Source of the DNA: Clostridia bacterium
Lineage (GTDB): Bacteria; Bacillota; Clostridia; UBA1381
Direction of reading: 5' to 3'
Assembly: GCA_026418715.1 (NCBI GenBank)
Contig: JAOAAV010000062.1
Location: 37,862-101,861 of the forward strand
Length of the DNA stretch: 64,000 bases
Position numbers and translations under genes: made by a program. The first letter of the stretch is position 1. Each line of letters begins with the position of its first letter. This document shows positions 1-10,190 of this stretch, piece by piece. Under the pieces are notes generated by a model. That model saw nothing but the letters and a program-made list of their open reading frames with translations, ran no database searches and had not been told where the DNA came from.

Positions 1-1
1 T

Positions 2-2110
2 AAAGAGGTGCTGACCTTCAGCCAAAACTATGCCTGCGAGGATTGTGGGATCAGCCTTGATGAGCTTGCACCGAGAATGTTTTCGTTCAACAATCCGTAC
101 GGTGCGTGTTCTTGCTGCGACGGTTTGGGACAGCTTTCAAAAATTGATCCTGATCTTATTATTGCGGATGAAAACTTGAGCCTTTTACAAGGCGCGATTT
201 ATGCAAGCGGATGGGCGGCGCCCGATGTGCCCGACAGCATGGCACATATGTATTACACGGCGCTTGCAAACCACTATAAATTTGATATCAACACACCATA
301 TAAGGATCTCCCCGAAAAAATCAAAAATATTATCCTTTATGGAAACGGCGGAGAAAAAATAAAGCTCGAATACGTCAGAAATTACGGAAGCGGGACGTAT
401 ATGTCGTCATTTGAGGGGATTGTGACAAATTTAGAGCGTCGGTATAAGGAAACAGGCTCCGATTATTCAAAAATGGAGATAGAAAAGTATATAAATACGG
501 TAGAATGTCCAAAATGCCACGGTGCAAGATTAAACGAGCAAGTGCTGGCAGTCACGGTTAATGATGTGAACATATATGAGCTTACCTGTATGTCCATCCG
601 AAAGGAAATGGAGTTTTTTGAAAACCTAAGGCTTAGTGAACGAGAGATGATGATTGCGGCACAGATATTAAAGGAAATAAAGGCAAGGCTTAAATTTCTT
701 TTGGATGTTGGTCTTGACTATCTTTCTCTTTCGCGTGCATCGGGAACTTTGTCGGGTGGTGAGGCACAGAGAATTCGTTTGGCTACACAGATAGGCTCAG
801 GACTCATGGGTGTTTTATATATTTTGGATGAGCCGAGCATTGGTCTGCATCAGCGGGACAATGACCGCCTAATCGCCACGCTGAAGCGTTTGCGTGACTT
901 GGGTAATACGGTAATCGTTGTTGAACACGACGAGGATACTATGCGTGCTGCGGACCATATTGTGGATATAGGCCCCGGAGCGGGAATTTGCGGTGGAGAG
1001 GTTGTCGGAGAAGGTACTATTGAAGATCTGATTAAAAGTCCCAAATCCATAACGGGCTTATACCTCTCGGGAAAGAAGAAGATAGAAATTCCACCCGTAA
1101 GAAGACAGCCAACAGGCTGGCTTGAAATCAGGGGCGCAAAAGAGAACAACTTAAAGAATATAGATGTAAAAATACCTCTTGGCGTTCTCACGAGCGTTAC
1201 AGGGGTATCAGGTTCGGGGAAAAGCTCGCTGGTGAACGAAATTTTGTACAAAAGGCTGGCGCATGATTTAAATCATGCAAAAACTCGGGCAGGGGAGCAT
1301 AAGGAAATTTTAGGCATTGAAAATTTGGACAAAGTCATTGATATTGATCAATCACCGATAGGCAGAACCCCAAGATCCAATCCTGCAACATACACGAATG
1401 TGTTCGGTGATATCCGAGAGGTGTTTGCAAGCACAAATGACGCAAAGGTACGGGGATATAAAGCTGGCAGATTCAGCTTTAACGTAAAAGGCGGCCGATG
1501 CGAGGCGTGCAGCGGTGACGGAATCGTTAAAATTGAAATGCACTTTCTTGCGGATATTTTTGTTCCGTGCGAGGTTTGCAAAGGCAAGCGCTACAACCGT
1601 GAAACGCTGGATGTCAAATATAAGGGGAAGAATATATACGAAGTTCTTGATATGACCGTGGACGAGGCGGTGGTATTTTTTGAAAATATTCCAAAAATAA
1701 AGCGCAAGTTGGAAACCTTAAGCGAAGTCGGGCTTGGATATATAAAGCTTGGACAAAGCTCCACAACTTTATCCGGAGGAGAAGCTCAGCGTGTCAAACT
1801 GGCAACGGAGCTTAGCAAACGAAGCACGGGAAAAACCATTTATATTTTGGACGAGCCAACGACGGGTTTGCATATTGCCGATGTGCACAGGCTTATTGAT
1901 GTACTCAAAAAGCTTGTGGATGCGGGGAATACCGTACTTGTCATAGAACATAATCTTGATGTTATAAAAACATCGGACTACGTGATTGATTTAGGCCCCG
2001 AAGGTGGAGATGGCGGCGGCATGGTGATTGCACAGGGTACGCCTGAGGAGGTTGCAAAAACCAAAGGTTCATATACGGGTCATTATATAAAAAAGATGCT
2101 GGGAAAATAA
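2..2110 (+). CDS. uvrA: UvrABC excision nuclease subunit A, 3' part (5' end outside window)
   Basis: UvrA is the ATP-dependent damage-recognition subunit of nucleotide excision repair. The frame is open from base 2, so the listed GTG at 8 is only the first in-window start; about 240 N-terminal residues of a protein of roughly 940 lie upstream. Visible parts, in order: a CxxC pair (CEDC, CSCC), a further CPKC zinc site, the first ABC signature LSGGEAQRI with [13 protein letters not shown], the second Walker [11 protein letters not shown], the zinc module CEAC...CEVC, and the second signature LSGGEAQRV with [10 protein letters not shown]. The C-terminus looks complete. The gene converges on rqcH across a 113-base gap. 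The partner uvrC is 21 kb away in this window. Confidence 0.97.
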   Translation, partial: KEVLTFSQNYACEDCGISLDELAPRMFSFNNPYGACSCCDGLGQLSKIDPDLIIADENLSLLQGAIYASGWAAPDVPDSMAHMYYTALANHYKFDINTPYKDLPEKIKNIILYGNGGEKIKLEYVRNYGSGTYMSSFEGIVTNLERRYKETGSDYSKMEIEKYINTVECPKCHGARLNEQVLAVTVNDVNIYELTCMSIRKEMEFFENLRLSEREMMIAAQILKEIKARLKFLLDVGLDYLSLSRASGTLSGGEAQRIRLATQIGSGLMGVLYILDEPSIGLHQRDNDRLIATLKRLRDLGNTVIVVEHDEDTMRAADHIVDIGPGAGICGGEVVGEGTIEDLIKSPKSITGLYLSGKKKIEIPPVRRQPTGWLEIRGAKENNLKNIDVKIPLGVLTSVTGVSGSGKSSLVNEILYKRLAHDLNHAKTRAGEHKEILGIENLDKVIDIDQSPIGRTPRSNPATYTNVFGDIREVFASTNDAKVRGYKAGRFSFNVKGGRCEACSGDGIVKIEMHFLADIFVPCEVCKGKRYNRETLDVKYKGKNIYEVLDMTVDEAVVFFENIPKIKRKLETLSEVGLGYIKLGQSSTTLSGGEAQRVKLATELSKRSTGKTIYILDEPTTGLHIADVHRLIDVLKKLVDAGNTVLVIEHNLDVIKTSDYVIDLGPEGGDGGGMVIAQGTPEEVAKTKGSYTGHYIKKMLGK

Positions 2111-2112
2111 TG

Positions 2113-2141
2113 GCGGGAAATGAACGTACTTCATTTCCCGC
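2113..2141. terminator. Hairpin between convergent uvrA and rqcH
   Basis: Perfect 12-bp inverted repeat (GCGGGAAATGAA / TTCATTTCCCGC) with a 5-base loop starts 3 bases after the uvrA stop. On the minus strand it is followed by a T-rich tract, so it can end rqcH transcription; the plus-strand side lacks an immediate T-run. One base after the stem is the 11-mer AGACTGTAGAC, which recurs at 43936. Confidence 0.7.
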
Positions 2142-2223
2142 TAGACTGTAGACGTAAGATTTTTATTTTCTTCCAGAGGTAATTTGAGGCGTAGCATCAA
2201 GCAACGTATGCGCTTTTTGCAAG

Positions 2224-3987
2224 CTACTGATTTATGCTTTCCAGTTGAAGATCCTTTGGGGTTACATATACTGTGTTGTAGGAGTCGTAAATTACCATGC
2301 CCGGTTTTGCTCCAGATGGTTTTCTGACGTTTTTTATGCTGGTGTAATCAACCGGAACTTGTGATGAGAACCTTGCTTTGCTGTAATATGCGGCAAGGAT
2401 TGCTGCCTCTATAATCGTGTTTTTCGGCACATCCTTGTTTGTGCCGAGTTTTATGATGGTGTGGGAGCCGTGGATATTTTTTGTGTGAAACCATAAATCG
2501 CCCGAATTTGCAAATTTTAATGTAAGATAGTCGTTTTGTGTATTGTTTTTTCCAACATAAATGTCAAAACCGTCGCTGCTGACAAAATGGAGAGGTTTGG
2601 CTTGGGATTGCTTTTTGCTCTTTTTTGCTTGGGTATGATGGTTCAAATATCCTTGGCTGGCAAGTTCGTTTCGGATTTCGTTTATATCCTCTTCGTTTTG
2701 GGCCGATTCAACAGACAGTAATGTACTTTCAAGATATGCAATATCGGCAAGTGTGTTTTCAATTTGCTTTGCCATCTCGATCTCGGCATTTTTTGCTTTG
2801 CTGTAATTTTTATAGTATTTTTGGGCATTTTGGGATGGTGACAATATTGGTGAAAGCGGGATTTCCACAGTCGGACAGTTTTCTTCATAATAATTTTCGA
2901 CCGATATTGACTTTGAGCCTTGCTCTATACGATATAGATTAGCTGTCAGCAAATCGCCGAATATTTTGTATTTTTCTTTGTTTTCCGCATCTTTGAGAGT
3001 ACTTTTCTGCAGGGCAAGCTTTTTTGAGCAGCGCTCTATATGAGTATTAAGAAGCTTTACAAGGTCGGCGCTTTTTTGCTTCATCCTTTCTCGGCTGTCC
3101 CGCTCTTGATAGAAACTGCAAAGCACATCATTAATATTGGCATAATAATCTATTTTAGCACTGTTTTCATACTGCATTATGTCAACCGAACTAAAATCGA
3201 TTACTTTGCCCGTGCTAATGTCGCTGATAATGCAAGGCTTAAATTGATTTTGCAATATGCTCTCTGAAAATTGCATAATCTCGCCATTTAATTTTTCTTT
3301 TTGAGCTTCGGTTATTTCTCCGCATACCAAAGAGCAGCTGCCTAAGGCACGGTACACAATTTCTCTTGCCGTCAGCGGACTTATGCCGGATATTGCATTT
3401 AAAACCGCCTTGTCCAATCTTTCCCCGGCAAGTGAATAATCAATACGGATATTTTTTATTTCATCTGCAATTAAGGAAAGCTTGTTTTGTGAAGGAGGGT
3501 TCTGGTACTGCATACCTGGAAGTATCTGGCGCACGGAACTTACTGAAAAATCGACGTGCTTTATGCTGTCTATGATTTTCATTTCTTGGTTTGCAAGTAT
3601 AATGTTGCTGTGACGGCCCATTATTTCAATTATGATATGCTTGATTGAAAGATCACCCAGTTCATCATATGATTCTACGTCAAGTTTTACAATTCTTTCA
3701 AATGAAGGCTGACTGATATCTATGATTTTCCCGCTTCCTATATGTTTTCTCATGAGCATACAAAACATAGGCGGACTTGTCGGGTTTGGCTTTGTTTCCG
3801 TTGTAAAATGGATTCTGGGATGAGCGGAGCTTGCGCTTAAAATCAGTTTGTGTGCGCCTTTGAAGGTTCGAATATTTAAAAGAATCTCATCACGTTCGGG
3901 CTGATGTATTTTATCAATTCGTCCGCCGATTAAGGTGTCGGCGAGTTCCTTCGCAAGACAACGTATAGCTAAAGCATCTAATGCCAT
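2224..3987 (-). CDS. rqcH: Rqc2/RqcH (NFACT, fibronectin-binding A-like) ribosome quality control protein
   Basis: Member of the NEMF/Rqc2/FbpA family, which binds stalled 50S-peptidyl-tRNA complexes and adds C-terminal alanine tails in Firmicutes; some homologues were named fibronectin-binding proteins. The start is placed at the ATG giving MALDALAIRCLAKEL (587 aa) because GAGGAGGTAACC lies directly upstream; the longer 691-aa ORF would run over the divergent promoters and yicC. Visible parts: an NFACT-N region near the start (KIHQPERDEILLNIR), a central coiled-coil stretch rich in K and E, and the C-terminal NFACT-R region (FDIYVGKNNTQNDYLTLK, DLWFHTKNIHGSH). It is divergent from yicC, with its own promoter. 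Confidence 0.93.
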   Translation of the reverse strand: MALDALAIRCLAKELADTLIGGRIDKIHQPERDEILLNIRTFKGAHKLILSASSAHPRIHFTTETKPNPTSPPMFCMLMRKHIGSGKIIDISQPSFERIVKLDVESYDELGDLSIKHIIIEIMGRHSNIILANQEMKIIDSIKHVDFSVSSVRQILPGMQYQNPPSQNKLSLIADEIKNIRIDYSLAGERLDKAVLNAISGISPLTAREIVYRALGSCSLVCGEITEAQKEKLNGEIMQFSESILQNQFKPCIISDISTGKVIDFSSVDIMQYENSAKIDYYANINDVLCSFYQERDSRERMKQKSADLVKLLNTHIERCSKKLALQKSTLKDAENKEKYKIFGDLLTANLYRIEQGSKSISVENYYEENCPTVEIPLSPILSPSQNAQKYYKNYSKAKNAEIEMAKQIENTLADIAYLESTLLSVESAQNEEDINEIRNELASQGYLNHHTQAKKSKKQSQAKPLHFVSSDGFDIYVGKNNTQNDYLTLKFANSGDLWFHTKNIHGSHTIIKLGTNKDVPKNTIIEAAILAAYYSKARFSSQVPVDYTSIKNVRKPSGAKPGMVIYDSYNTVYVTPKDLQLESINQ

Positions 3988-4083
3988 GGTTACCTCCTCA
4001 AAAATCGGTGTTTTTCTAAATAACACCTGATAATTCAAATCAAATTTTTCATAAATGAACGCAGCAAAATGGCGCTTTGCTGT

Positions 4084-4112
4084 ATTATACCACATAATAA
4101 AGCGAAAGTGAA
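4084..4112 (-). promoter_or_regulatory. Predicted sigma-A promoter of rqcH
   Basis: Reading the minus strand, a TTCACT -35-like hexamer and a TG-extended TATAAT -10 box are spaced 17 bases apart, about 95 bases upstream of the rqcH start. Confidence 0.6.
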
Positions 4113-4165
4113 ATACGGAAAGATCAAAAAATTTTTTCAAAAGATATGTTAATTTTAAAAAAGTA

Positions 4166-4174
4166 TGATATAAT
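4166..4174 (+). promoter_or_regulatory. Predicted extended -10 promoter of the yicC operon
   Basis: TGATATAAT is a perfect -10 box with the extended TGn motif, 38 bases before the yicC ATG. No good -35 is seen, as is common with extended -10 promoters. Confidence 0.55.
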
Positions 4175-4212
4175 AATATGGCTGATTTTTGTTTTGAAAA
4201 GCAGGTGAAGCG

Positions 4213-5091
4213 ATGATAAAGAGCATGACAGGATATGGAAGATACGAAACGGTTGAGGCAGGCAAAAAAATATCGGTTGAAATAAAGTCTGTCAATCATC
4301 GATATTCCGATTATATAATAAAGGTGCCTAAATATTTTGGTTTTCTGGAGGACAGAATAAGAGAGTACGCATCAAAATTTATTTTCAGAGGCAAGGTAGA
4401 TATTCTTGTTAATATAGAAAGCTACGGTGATGCGGATAAAGAGATAATTTTAAATGAGGAGCTTGCAAAAAGCTATATTGAGGCACTACATAAGCTACGT
4501 GATGACTTTAATTTGGCTGATGACATATCCGTGTCTGCCGTGGCGCGCTATGCCGATATTTTTAAAACTGAACGCAAGGATGAAGATCAGGATGCTTTGT
4601 GGAAATCGGTTGAAAAGGTGCTGAAGGAAGCTATTTTGATGTTTATTTCGATGCGTGAACGTGAGGGCGAGCGTATAAAGCTTGATTTAATAGGTCGTGT
4701 GGAATATATGAAAGCCATTGCTCAAATGATTGATGAGCGTTCACCAGAAACAGTGAAGGAATATCAGAGCAGACTTTACGCTAAAATCAAAGAGCTTTTG
4801 GATGACAGGCAATTTGACGAAAATCGTATTCTTACCGAGGTTGCGATTTTTGCTGATAAAGTGGCGGTCAACGAGGAAATTGTGCGGCTGTCGAGTCATT
4901 TTGATGAATTTTATAATATTTTAAACTCTAACGAGCCGTCTGGGAGAAAGCTTGATTTTCTGATTCAAGAAATAAACAGAGAAGTTAACACTATCGGTTC
5001 AAAGGCTAATGATATTGAGATTGCCAAAAAGGTGGTCGAGCTTAAGGCTGAACTTGAAAAGCTTCGTGAACAGGTTCAAAATATTGAATAA
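4213..5091 (+). CDS. yicC: YicC family endoribonuclease-like protein
   Basis: 292 aa, the usual family length. It begins with the family signature [10 protein letters not shown] and ends with the conserved DUF1732 C-terminal segment ([19 protein letters not shown]). YicC/YloC proteins are linked to RNA turnover and stationary-phase fitness; ribonuclease activity is reported for some members. The start has CAGGTGA upstream. It is the first gene of the cluster with remA, gmk and rpoZ, exactly as in Bacillus and many Clostridia. Confidence 0.93.
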   Translation: MIKSMTGYGRYETVEAGKKISVEIKSVNHRYSDYIIKVPKYFGFLEDRIREYASKFIFRGKVDILVNIESYGDADKEIILNEELAKSYIEALHKLRDDFNLADDISVSAVARYADIFKTERKDEDQDALWKSVEKVLKEAILMFISMREREGERIKLDLIGRVEYMKAIAQMIDERSPETVKEYQSRLYAKIKELLDDRQFDENRILTEVAIFADKVAVNEEIVRLSSHFDEFYNILNSNEPSGRKLDFLIQEINREVNTIGSKANDIEIAKKVVELKAELEKLREQVQNIE

Positions 5092-5108
5092 AAGAGGGGA
5101 AGTCTACC

Positions 5109-5375
5109 ATGAAATTAATTAATATCGGATTTGGGAATATGGTTTCGGCAAACCGTCTGGTTGCCATTGTAAGCCCCGAATCCGCACCCATAAAAAGAGT
5201 GATTAGAGAGGCGGAGGATAAGGGAAGGCTTATCAACGCAACTTATGGCAGACGTACGCGTGCGGTTATTATCACAGACAGTGATCATATTATTTTATCG
5301 TCAATTCAGCCGGAAACGGTGGCGCACCGTCTTTCTACAGCGGAGGAGGAAACGGAGGAGAATATTGGTGAATAG
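5109..5375 (+). CDS. remA: RemA/DUF370 family DNA-binding regulator
   Basis: 88 aa, full length for the family; the start [12 protein letters not shown] follows AGAGGGG. RemA-like proteins form oligomers that bind DNA and regulate matrix genes in Bacillus subtilis; in other Firmicutes the role is less clear. It lies between yicC and gmk in the conserved order. Its last 8 bases overlap the gmk start, suggesting translational coupling. Confidence 0.92.
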   Translation: MKLINIGFGNMVSANRLVAIVSPESAPIKRVIREAEDKGRLINATYGRRTRAVIITDSDHIILSSIQPETVAHRLSTAEEETEENIGE

Positions 5376-5970
5376 CGGATTGTTGATTGTGGTGTCCGGC
5401 CCATCCGGGACGGGCAAGGGTACGGTGTGTGCAGAACTTCTCAAAAAAGAGGATGATTTGTTTTTGTCGGTATCCACTACGTCAAGAGGGATTCGGGCAG
5501 GTGAAATTGACGGTGTTACATATAATTATACGACGGCAGACAATTTCAAGAAAATGATTGAGGATAACCTTATGTTAGAATGGGCCGTCTACAGCGGAAA
5601 TTATTATGGAACCCCCAAAGCGACGGTTGAGAAAATGATGGGGGAAGGGAAAAATGTCCTTTTGGAAATTGACGTGCAGGGAGCGCTTCAAATAAAGAAG
5701 TCATATCCTGAAGCCGTGCTTATTTTCATTCTGCCGCCGTCTATGCAGGAGCTTAGAAGGCGGCTTGTTGAGCGGGGCAGAGAAACTGAGGAGCAGATTG
5801 ACGAACGCATTTTTGCCGCAGCGTTTGAGTTTGAAAATGCTAAGCGGTATGACTATGTTGTGGTAAACGATGACTTGGACAAATGCGTAAAAGCGGTTGA
5901 AAGTATAATTTGTGCAGAAAAATATAAAACGAAAAGAAATATTGAGTTAATTAAGAAATTAGTTGATTGA
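5368..5970 (+). CDS. gmk: Guanylate kinase
   Basis: Phosphorylates GMP to GDP. The P-loop GPSGTGKGT is at about residues 11-19, followed by the GMP-binding segment [11 protein letters not shown] and the LID arginines ([19 protein letters not shown]). I place the start at GTG 5368 (TTG 5365 is the alternative), 7 bases after GGAGGAG, giving 200 aa, normal for Gmk. The tracked ORF start at 5245 would add about 40 residues over remA and is rejected. It ends in TGA, showing that TGA is a stop in this genome. Confidence 0.95.
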   Translation: MNSGLLIVVSGPSGTGKGTVCAELLKKEDDLFLSVSTTSRGIRAGEIDGVTYNYTTADNFKKMIEDNLMLEWAVYSGNYYGTPKATVEKMMGEGKNVLLEIDVQGALQIKKSYPEAVLIFILPPSMQELRRRLVERGRETEEQIDERIFAAAFEFENAKRYDYVVVNDDLDKCVKAVESIICAEKYKTKRNIELIKKLVD

Positions 5971-5983
5971 AAGGAAGGATATT

Positions 5984-6256
5984 ATGAATATAACAGATCC
6001 GGGAATAAGTTTTTTGTCTAAACGTGTAGACAGCAGGTATACATTAGTTGCCATGGTGGCTAAAAGAGCAAGAATGATAGGTGAAAAGGGTACGGGCTTG
6101 GTTGCTTGCGACTCTAATAAGGCAGTTTCCATTGCCGTGCAGGAAATTGCAGCAGGCAAGGTTGGATATACACGCTATGAAAAAACAGTCAAAGATGGGT
6201 TGCATGATGTTTTGGATGAAAATATTTTTGAGGATGATACGGCGCAGCAGGGTTAG
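5984..6256 (+). CDS. rpoZ: DNA-directed RNA polymerase omega subunit
   Basis: 90 aa starting MNITDPGISFL after GAAAGGAAGG; the ORF-track start 21 bases earlier overlaps gmk and has no ribosome binding site. The omega signature region (RYTLVAMVAKRARMI) and the internal AVSIAVQEIAAGK are visible. Omega stabilises beta-prime in core polymerase. Position after gmk is standard. The coaBC gene that follows rpoZ in Bacillus is absent; a terminator and priA come next. Confidence 0.93.
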   Translation: MNITDPGISFLSKRVDSRYTLVAMVAKRARMIGEKGTGLVACDSNKAVSIAVQEIAAGKVGYTRYEKTVKDGLHDVLDENIFEDDTAQQG

Positions 6257-6280
6257 ATTGAATAAATCTAACCCATTTTT
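6250..6280 (+). terminator. Rho-independent terminator after rpoZ
   Basis: GGGTTAGATT / AATCTAACCC stem of 10 bp with a 5-base loop, then ATTTTT. The rpoZ stop codon lies inside the left arm. It separates the yicC-rpoZ group from priA. Confidence 0.85.
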
Positions 6281-6338
6281 CACACTATGAAACAATGCTG
6301 CGCTTTCATAGGCGCAATGTATGCTATGGGGGATTTGC

Positions 6339-8756
6339 ATGATTGCACAGATTATCGTAAACAATAATTCAAAGCAGGTTGATAAATTTTATGATTATGT
6401 CGTACCCGAAGGGCTTTCGGAGGATTTTCAAGTTGGACTTCGTGTTATTGTGCCGTTTGGGAAGGGAGATAAGCACATAGAAGGCTATGTAATGAAAATT
6501 TCCGGAAATAGTGAAAGAAAGGGCCTAAAAGAGATTGTTCGGATAATAGACAAGGTTTTCGATGAAAAAATGCTGGAGCTAATTGAATGGATGAAAAACA
6601 GATATATGTGCAGTTACATTGATTTAATTCGCACGGCAGTCCCTGCGGGCATATCGGTAAAGCCTGAGCAATGGCTGGTTTTGACGAAAAAAAGCACGGA
6701 TGCGGTCGGCGTGAAAAAGCGTGTGCTTGATTTGCTTGCCGATAACGGTGGAGCCATGGAAATAAATCGACTGATGCAATTTTTCAAAACAAATGTAAGA
6801 ACACAGGTAAACCAGCTTTGCAAGGAAGGTTTTATAAGGCTAGAATATAGGAATGCAAGAGAAGTAAATGATAAAATTATCCGTATGGCAAGGCTTTGCG
6901 TATCCTCGGAGGAGGCGGTTTCAGCCGCCGAAAGGCTTGAAAAGCGGGCGCCGCTTCAAGCACGTGCGCTTGATATACTGGCATCAAACGAATATATTTC
7001 ATTGACTGATTTGGTTCAGTTTTCAGGAGGCTCCTACAATGTGGTGCAATCACTTGAGAAAAAGGGATTTTTGAGTTTTGAAAACAAAGTTGTGGAGAGA
7101 AATCCCTTGTCTGATAAAAATATACCGAAAACAGTTCCTCCAAAGCTGACGTCGGAGCAGGAGCGGACTGTTCAAAAAATCAGAGAGCAGGCACAGGGCG
7201 CTTTCCTTCTTCACGGAGTAACAGGAAGCGGAAAAACCGAGGTCTATATGCAAATTATCGGCGACGTGCTCTCCGCAGGGAAAACGGCAATTATGCTGGT
7301 GCCTGAAATTGCTCTAACGCCACAGACAGTGGCAAGGGTTGTCGGAAGATTTGGGAAAAGGGTTGCTGTGTTTCACAGCGGACTTTCCATGGGTGAACGG
7401 TATGACGAATGGAAGCGTATAAGAGATAAAAAAGCGGATATTGTGATAGGCGCCCGTTCGGCGGTATTTGCTCCGCTTGATAATATCGGCGTTATTATTA
7501 TGGATGAAGAGCATGAGCAGTCTTACAAATCGGAGATGGTGCCAAGATACAGCACAAGGGAAGTTGCCGAATACCGTGCAAAGCAAAATAAAGCCATGCT
7601 CATTTTGTCGTCGGCTACGCCGTCTGTTGAGTCTTACTATAAGGCAAAATGTGGAGTTTATACGCTTTTAACAATGACGAGCAGGGCAAATAACGCTGCT
7701 ATGCCGCAGGTTGAGGTTGTGGATATGCGCAAGGAACTGGAAAACGGCAATAAATCTATATTCAGCGAACGCTTAAAGTATGAAATAGAGCAAAACTTAA
7801 TCAGGGGCGAGCAGACTATTTTATTCTTAAACAGGAGGGGATTTTCCACATTCGTATCATGCAGAAGCTGCGGCTTTGTGGCAAAGTGCCCCAATTGCAA
7901 TATCTCACTTACATATCATCGCTTTGACAACAACCTAAAATGCCATTACTGCGGGTACACGGCAGAAAACTACACTGTTTGTCCCGCTTGCCAAAGCAAG
8001 TATATCAGATATTTCGGCGGAGGAACGCAGAAGGTGGAGGATGAGATAAAAAAACTGTTTCCGTACGCTTCCACTCTTAGAATGGACGTTGATACAACGG
8101 GGCGCAAGTCCGCACATGAAAAAATATTGGAAACCTTTGAAAAGGACAAAACGGATATATTAATCGGGACACAGATGGTAAGCAAGGGCTTGGACTTTGC
8201 AAATGTAACCTTGGTTGGAATTGTGTCTGCGGATACTATGCTCAACGTTGATGATTTCAGATGCGGAGAGAGAACTTTCTGTCTGCTTGAGCAGGTGTCT
8301 GGAAGAGCAGGGAGAGCGGAAAAGGCGGGAAGAACGATAGTGCAGACATACAATCCCGAACATGACGCAATCTTGCGTATGCAGGAGCACGATTACATAA
8401 ATTTTTACAAAGGCGAAATACAAATGCGCCATGCGATGTGGTACCCTCCGTTTTGCGAGATTGTGAGTGTTCTCATTACAGGAGCCGGAGAGAACATTGT
8501 GGCAAGGGCGGCAAGATTTTTCAATAAACAGCTTGCGGCACTAAAGACGCTTCCGCAGCGCACACAGGTTTTAGGTCCGATTCCCGCAGCTATTTCAAAG
8601 ATAAACAATAAATACAGATGGCGTATTTTGATTAAATGTGAAAATGCGGACGGATTAAACTCCGTTTTGACAGAATCGGTGAAAGCATGTTATAATAATA
8701 AAAGCTATGAAAGAATATCCATTATTATAGATAAAAATCCCAATAGTATGTACTAA
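6339..8756 (+). CDS. priA: Primosomal protein N' (replication restart helicase PriA)
   Basis: Superfamily 2 helicase that reloads the replisome at stalled forks. ATG 6339 (MIAQIIVNNNSKQVDKFYDY) follows GGGGGA; the tracked start 18 bases earlier is less likely. 805 aa. Walker A GVTGSGKTEVY and Walker B DEEH are in place, followed by the PriA zinc insertion with four CxxC pairs (CRSC, CPNC, CHYC, CPAC). The helicase C motifs GTQMVSKGLDF and QVSGRAGR follow. It is followed by def with 18 bases between. Confidence 0.97.
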   Translation: MIAQIIVNNNSKQVDKFYDYVVPEGLSEDFQVGLRVIVPFGKGDKHIEGYVMKISGNSERKGLKEIVRIIDKVFDEKMLELIEWMKNRYMCSYIDLIRTAVPAGISVKPEQWLVLTKKSTDAVGVKKRVLDLLADNGGAMEINRLMQFFKTNVRTQVNQLCKEGFIRLEYRNAREVNDKIIRMARLCVSSEEAVSAAERLEKRAPLQARALDILASNEYISLTDLVQFSGGSYNVVQSLEKKGFLSFENKVVERNPLSDKNIPKTVPPKLTSEQERTVQKIREQAQGAFLLHGVTGSGKTEVYMQIIGDVLSAGKTAIMLVPEIALTPQTVARVVGRFGKRVAVFHSGLSMGERYDEWKRIRDKKADIVIGARSAVFAPLDNIGVIIMDEEHEQSYKSEMVPRYSTREVAEYRAKQNKAMLILSSATPSVESYYKAKCGVYTLLTMTSRANNAAMPQVEVVDMRKELENGNKSIFSERLKYEIEQNLIRGEQTILFLNRRGFSTFVSCRSCGFVAKCPNCNISLTYHRFDNNLKCHYCGYTAENYTVCPACQSKYIRYFGGGTQKVEDEIKKLFPYASTLRMDVDTTGRKSAHEKILETFEKDKTDILIGTQMVSKGLDFANVTLVGIVSADTMLNVDDFRCGERTFCLLEQVSGRAGRAEKAGRTIVQTYNPEHDAILRMQEHDYINFYKGEIQMRHAMWYPPFCEIVSVLITGAGENIVARAARFFNKQLAALKTLPQRTQVLGPIPAAISKINNKYRWRILIKCENADGLNSVLTESVKACYNNKSYERISIIIDKNPNSMY

Positions 8757-8774
8757 TTCACAGGAGGGAGATAT

Positions 8775-9248
8775 ATGGCAATAAGAATAATCAGAAAAAA
8801 AGACGACGAGGTACTTTCTAAGGTTTGCAAGCCGGTGACTGTGTTTGATAAAAAATTGGGCATATTGCTGGACGATATGTATGATACCATGAAGATGTAC
8901 GAAGGCGTTGGGCTTGCTGCGTCTCAGGTGGGAATACTAAAAAGGGTGGTTGTAATTGATGCGGGCACAGGGAGAGTCGAACTTATTAATCCTGAAATAA
9001 TAGAGGAAAGCGGCGTTCAAAACGGATTGGAGGGCTGCCTCAGCGTACCTGGGGTTTACGGAGAAGTGGAAAGACCTAACAAGGTTACTGTTAGGGCGCT
9101 TGACAGAAACGGTGTCCCTTTTGAAATAACAGGAGAAGAACTTTTGGCAAGGGCACTTTGCCATGAGATAGATCATCTCAACGGAAAATTGTTTCTAGAG
9201 CGTGCAACAAGGCTTGAAACTTCTCAGAAAGGACAGGAAAAAGTATGA
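8775..9248 (+). CDS. def: Peptide deformylase
   Basis: Removes the formyl group from nascent proteins; metal-dependent. The three family motifs are present: GVGLAASQVG (with Ser where Pro is usual), EGCLSVP and HEIDHLNG. The Cys of the second and the two His of the third are the metal ligands, and Glu is catalytic. 157 aa, normal; start after AGGAGGGAG. Its last 4 bases overlap fmt (ATGA), coupling the two genes that make and remove formyl-Met. Confidence 0.97.
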   Translation: MAIRIIRKKDDEVLSKVCKPVTVFDKKLGILLDDMYDTMKMYEGVGLAASQVGILKRVVVIDAGTGRVELINPEIIEESGVQNGLEGCLSVPGVYGEVERPNKVTVRALDRNGVPFEITGEELLARALCHEIDHLNGKLFLERATRLETSQKGQEKV

Positions 9249-10177
9249 GAATTCTTTTTATGGGAACGCCGGATTTTGCACTTGAGGCGCTGAAGGCACT
9301 TGCAGAGTCAAAGCATACGGTTTTGGCAGCGGTGACTCAGCCAGATAAACCAAAGGGCAGAGGATATAAAATGATTGCGCCTCCTGTAAAAGAATATGCA
9401 AATAGCTTAAATATTCCGGTATATCAGCCTGATACGCTCAAAAATGGCGAACTTGAAAATGTGCTCGACGAATATTGCCCAGAGGTGATTGTGGTCGCTG
9501 CATACGGCAAGATTTTGCCCAAATATGTGATTGATTATCCAAAGTACGGCTGCATAAATATCCATGCATCCCTTCTTCCTAAATATAGGGGTGCAGCGCC
9601 GATACAGTGGAGCGTTATAAACGGTGACGAAAAAACGGGAGTAACAATCATGCAGATGAATTACGGGCTGGATACCGGAGATATTATTCTAAAGAGGGAA
9701 ACCCCGATAGGAGAGTATGAAACGGCGGGAGAACTTTTTCAAAGGCTTGCTAAAATGGGTGGGAGCGCGCTGTTGGAGGCGCTTGAATTAATCGAAACAG
9801 GAAATGCCGTAAAAACTGCGCAAGATGAAGAAAAATCCACATATGCTCCAATGATAAAAAAGGAGATGGCAAGGATTGACTGGAACAAGAGCGCAAGAGA
9901 GGTATCAAAGCTTATATGCGGAATGAATCCCTGGCCGATCGCCTTCACTTGTTACAAGGGTGAGATTATGAAAGTCCTTGAGGCAAAGATGTGCGACAGC
10001 GATGAAAATGGGGAAAACGGCAAAATTTTAGATTATGTAAAAGGTGAAGGACTCAAAGTAAAGTGTGGGACAGGCGCCGTATATATTAAAAAGCTTCAGT
10101 TCTCCGCGGGGAAAAAGATGTCTGTTGATGATTATTTGAGAGGACACAGCATTGATATAGGTGAGGTTTTGTCGTAA
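9245..10177 (+). CDS. fmt: Methionyl-tRNA formyltransferase
   Basis: Transfers formyl from 10-formyl-THF to Met-tRNA for initiation. The N-terminal formyltransferase Rossmann domain opens MRILFMGTPDFAL; the catalytic/folate loop INIHASLLPKYRGAAPI and GLDTGDI follow; the C-terminal tRNA-binding domain starts near residue 205. 310 aa, full length. The ATG overlaps the def stop. Confidence 0.97.
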   Translation: MRILFMGTPDFALEALKALAESKHTVLAAVTQPDKPKGRGYKMIAPPVKEYANSLNIPVYQPDTLKNGELENVLDEYCPEVIVVAAYGKILPKYVIDYPKYGCINIHASLLPKYRGAAPIQWSVINGDEKTGVTIMQMNYGLDTGDIILKRETPIGEYETAGELFQRLAKMGGSALLEALELIETGNAVKTAQDEEKSTYAPMIKKEMARIDWNKSAREVSKLICGMNPWPIAFTCYKGEIMKVLEAKMCDSDENGENGKILDYVKGEGLKVKCGTGAVYIKKLQFSAGKKMSVDDYLRGHSIDIGEVLS

Positions 10178-10190
10178 AGGAGGATGCTTT

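Noticed and set aside
850-1251. 133-aa minus-strand ORF inside uvrA, and the many similar ORFs inside other long genes
   Set aside because: They lie wholly inside genes with clear family matches, have no ribosome binding sites and read as low-quality antisense translations.
4000-4299. 104-residue N-terminal extension of rqcH
   Set aside because: It crosses two promoters and the yicC start, and the MALDAL start has an excellent Shine-Dalgarno sequence.
6290-6338. Small palindrome TGCGC...GCGCA before priA as an operator
   Set aside because: Only 5 bp per arm in a short spacer; it is expected by chance and has no partner elsewhere in the window.
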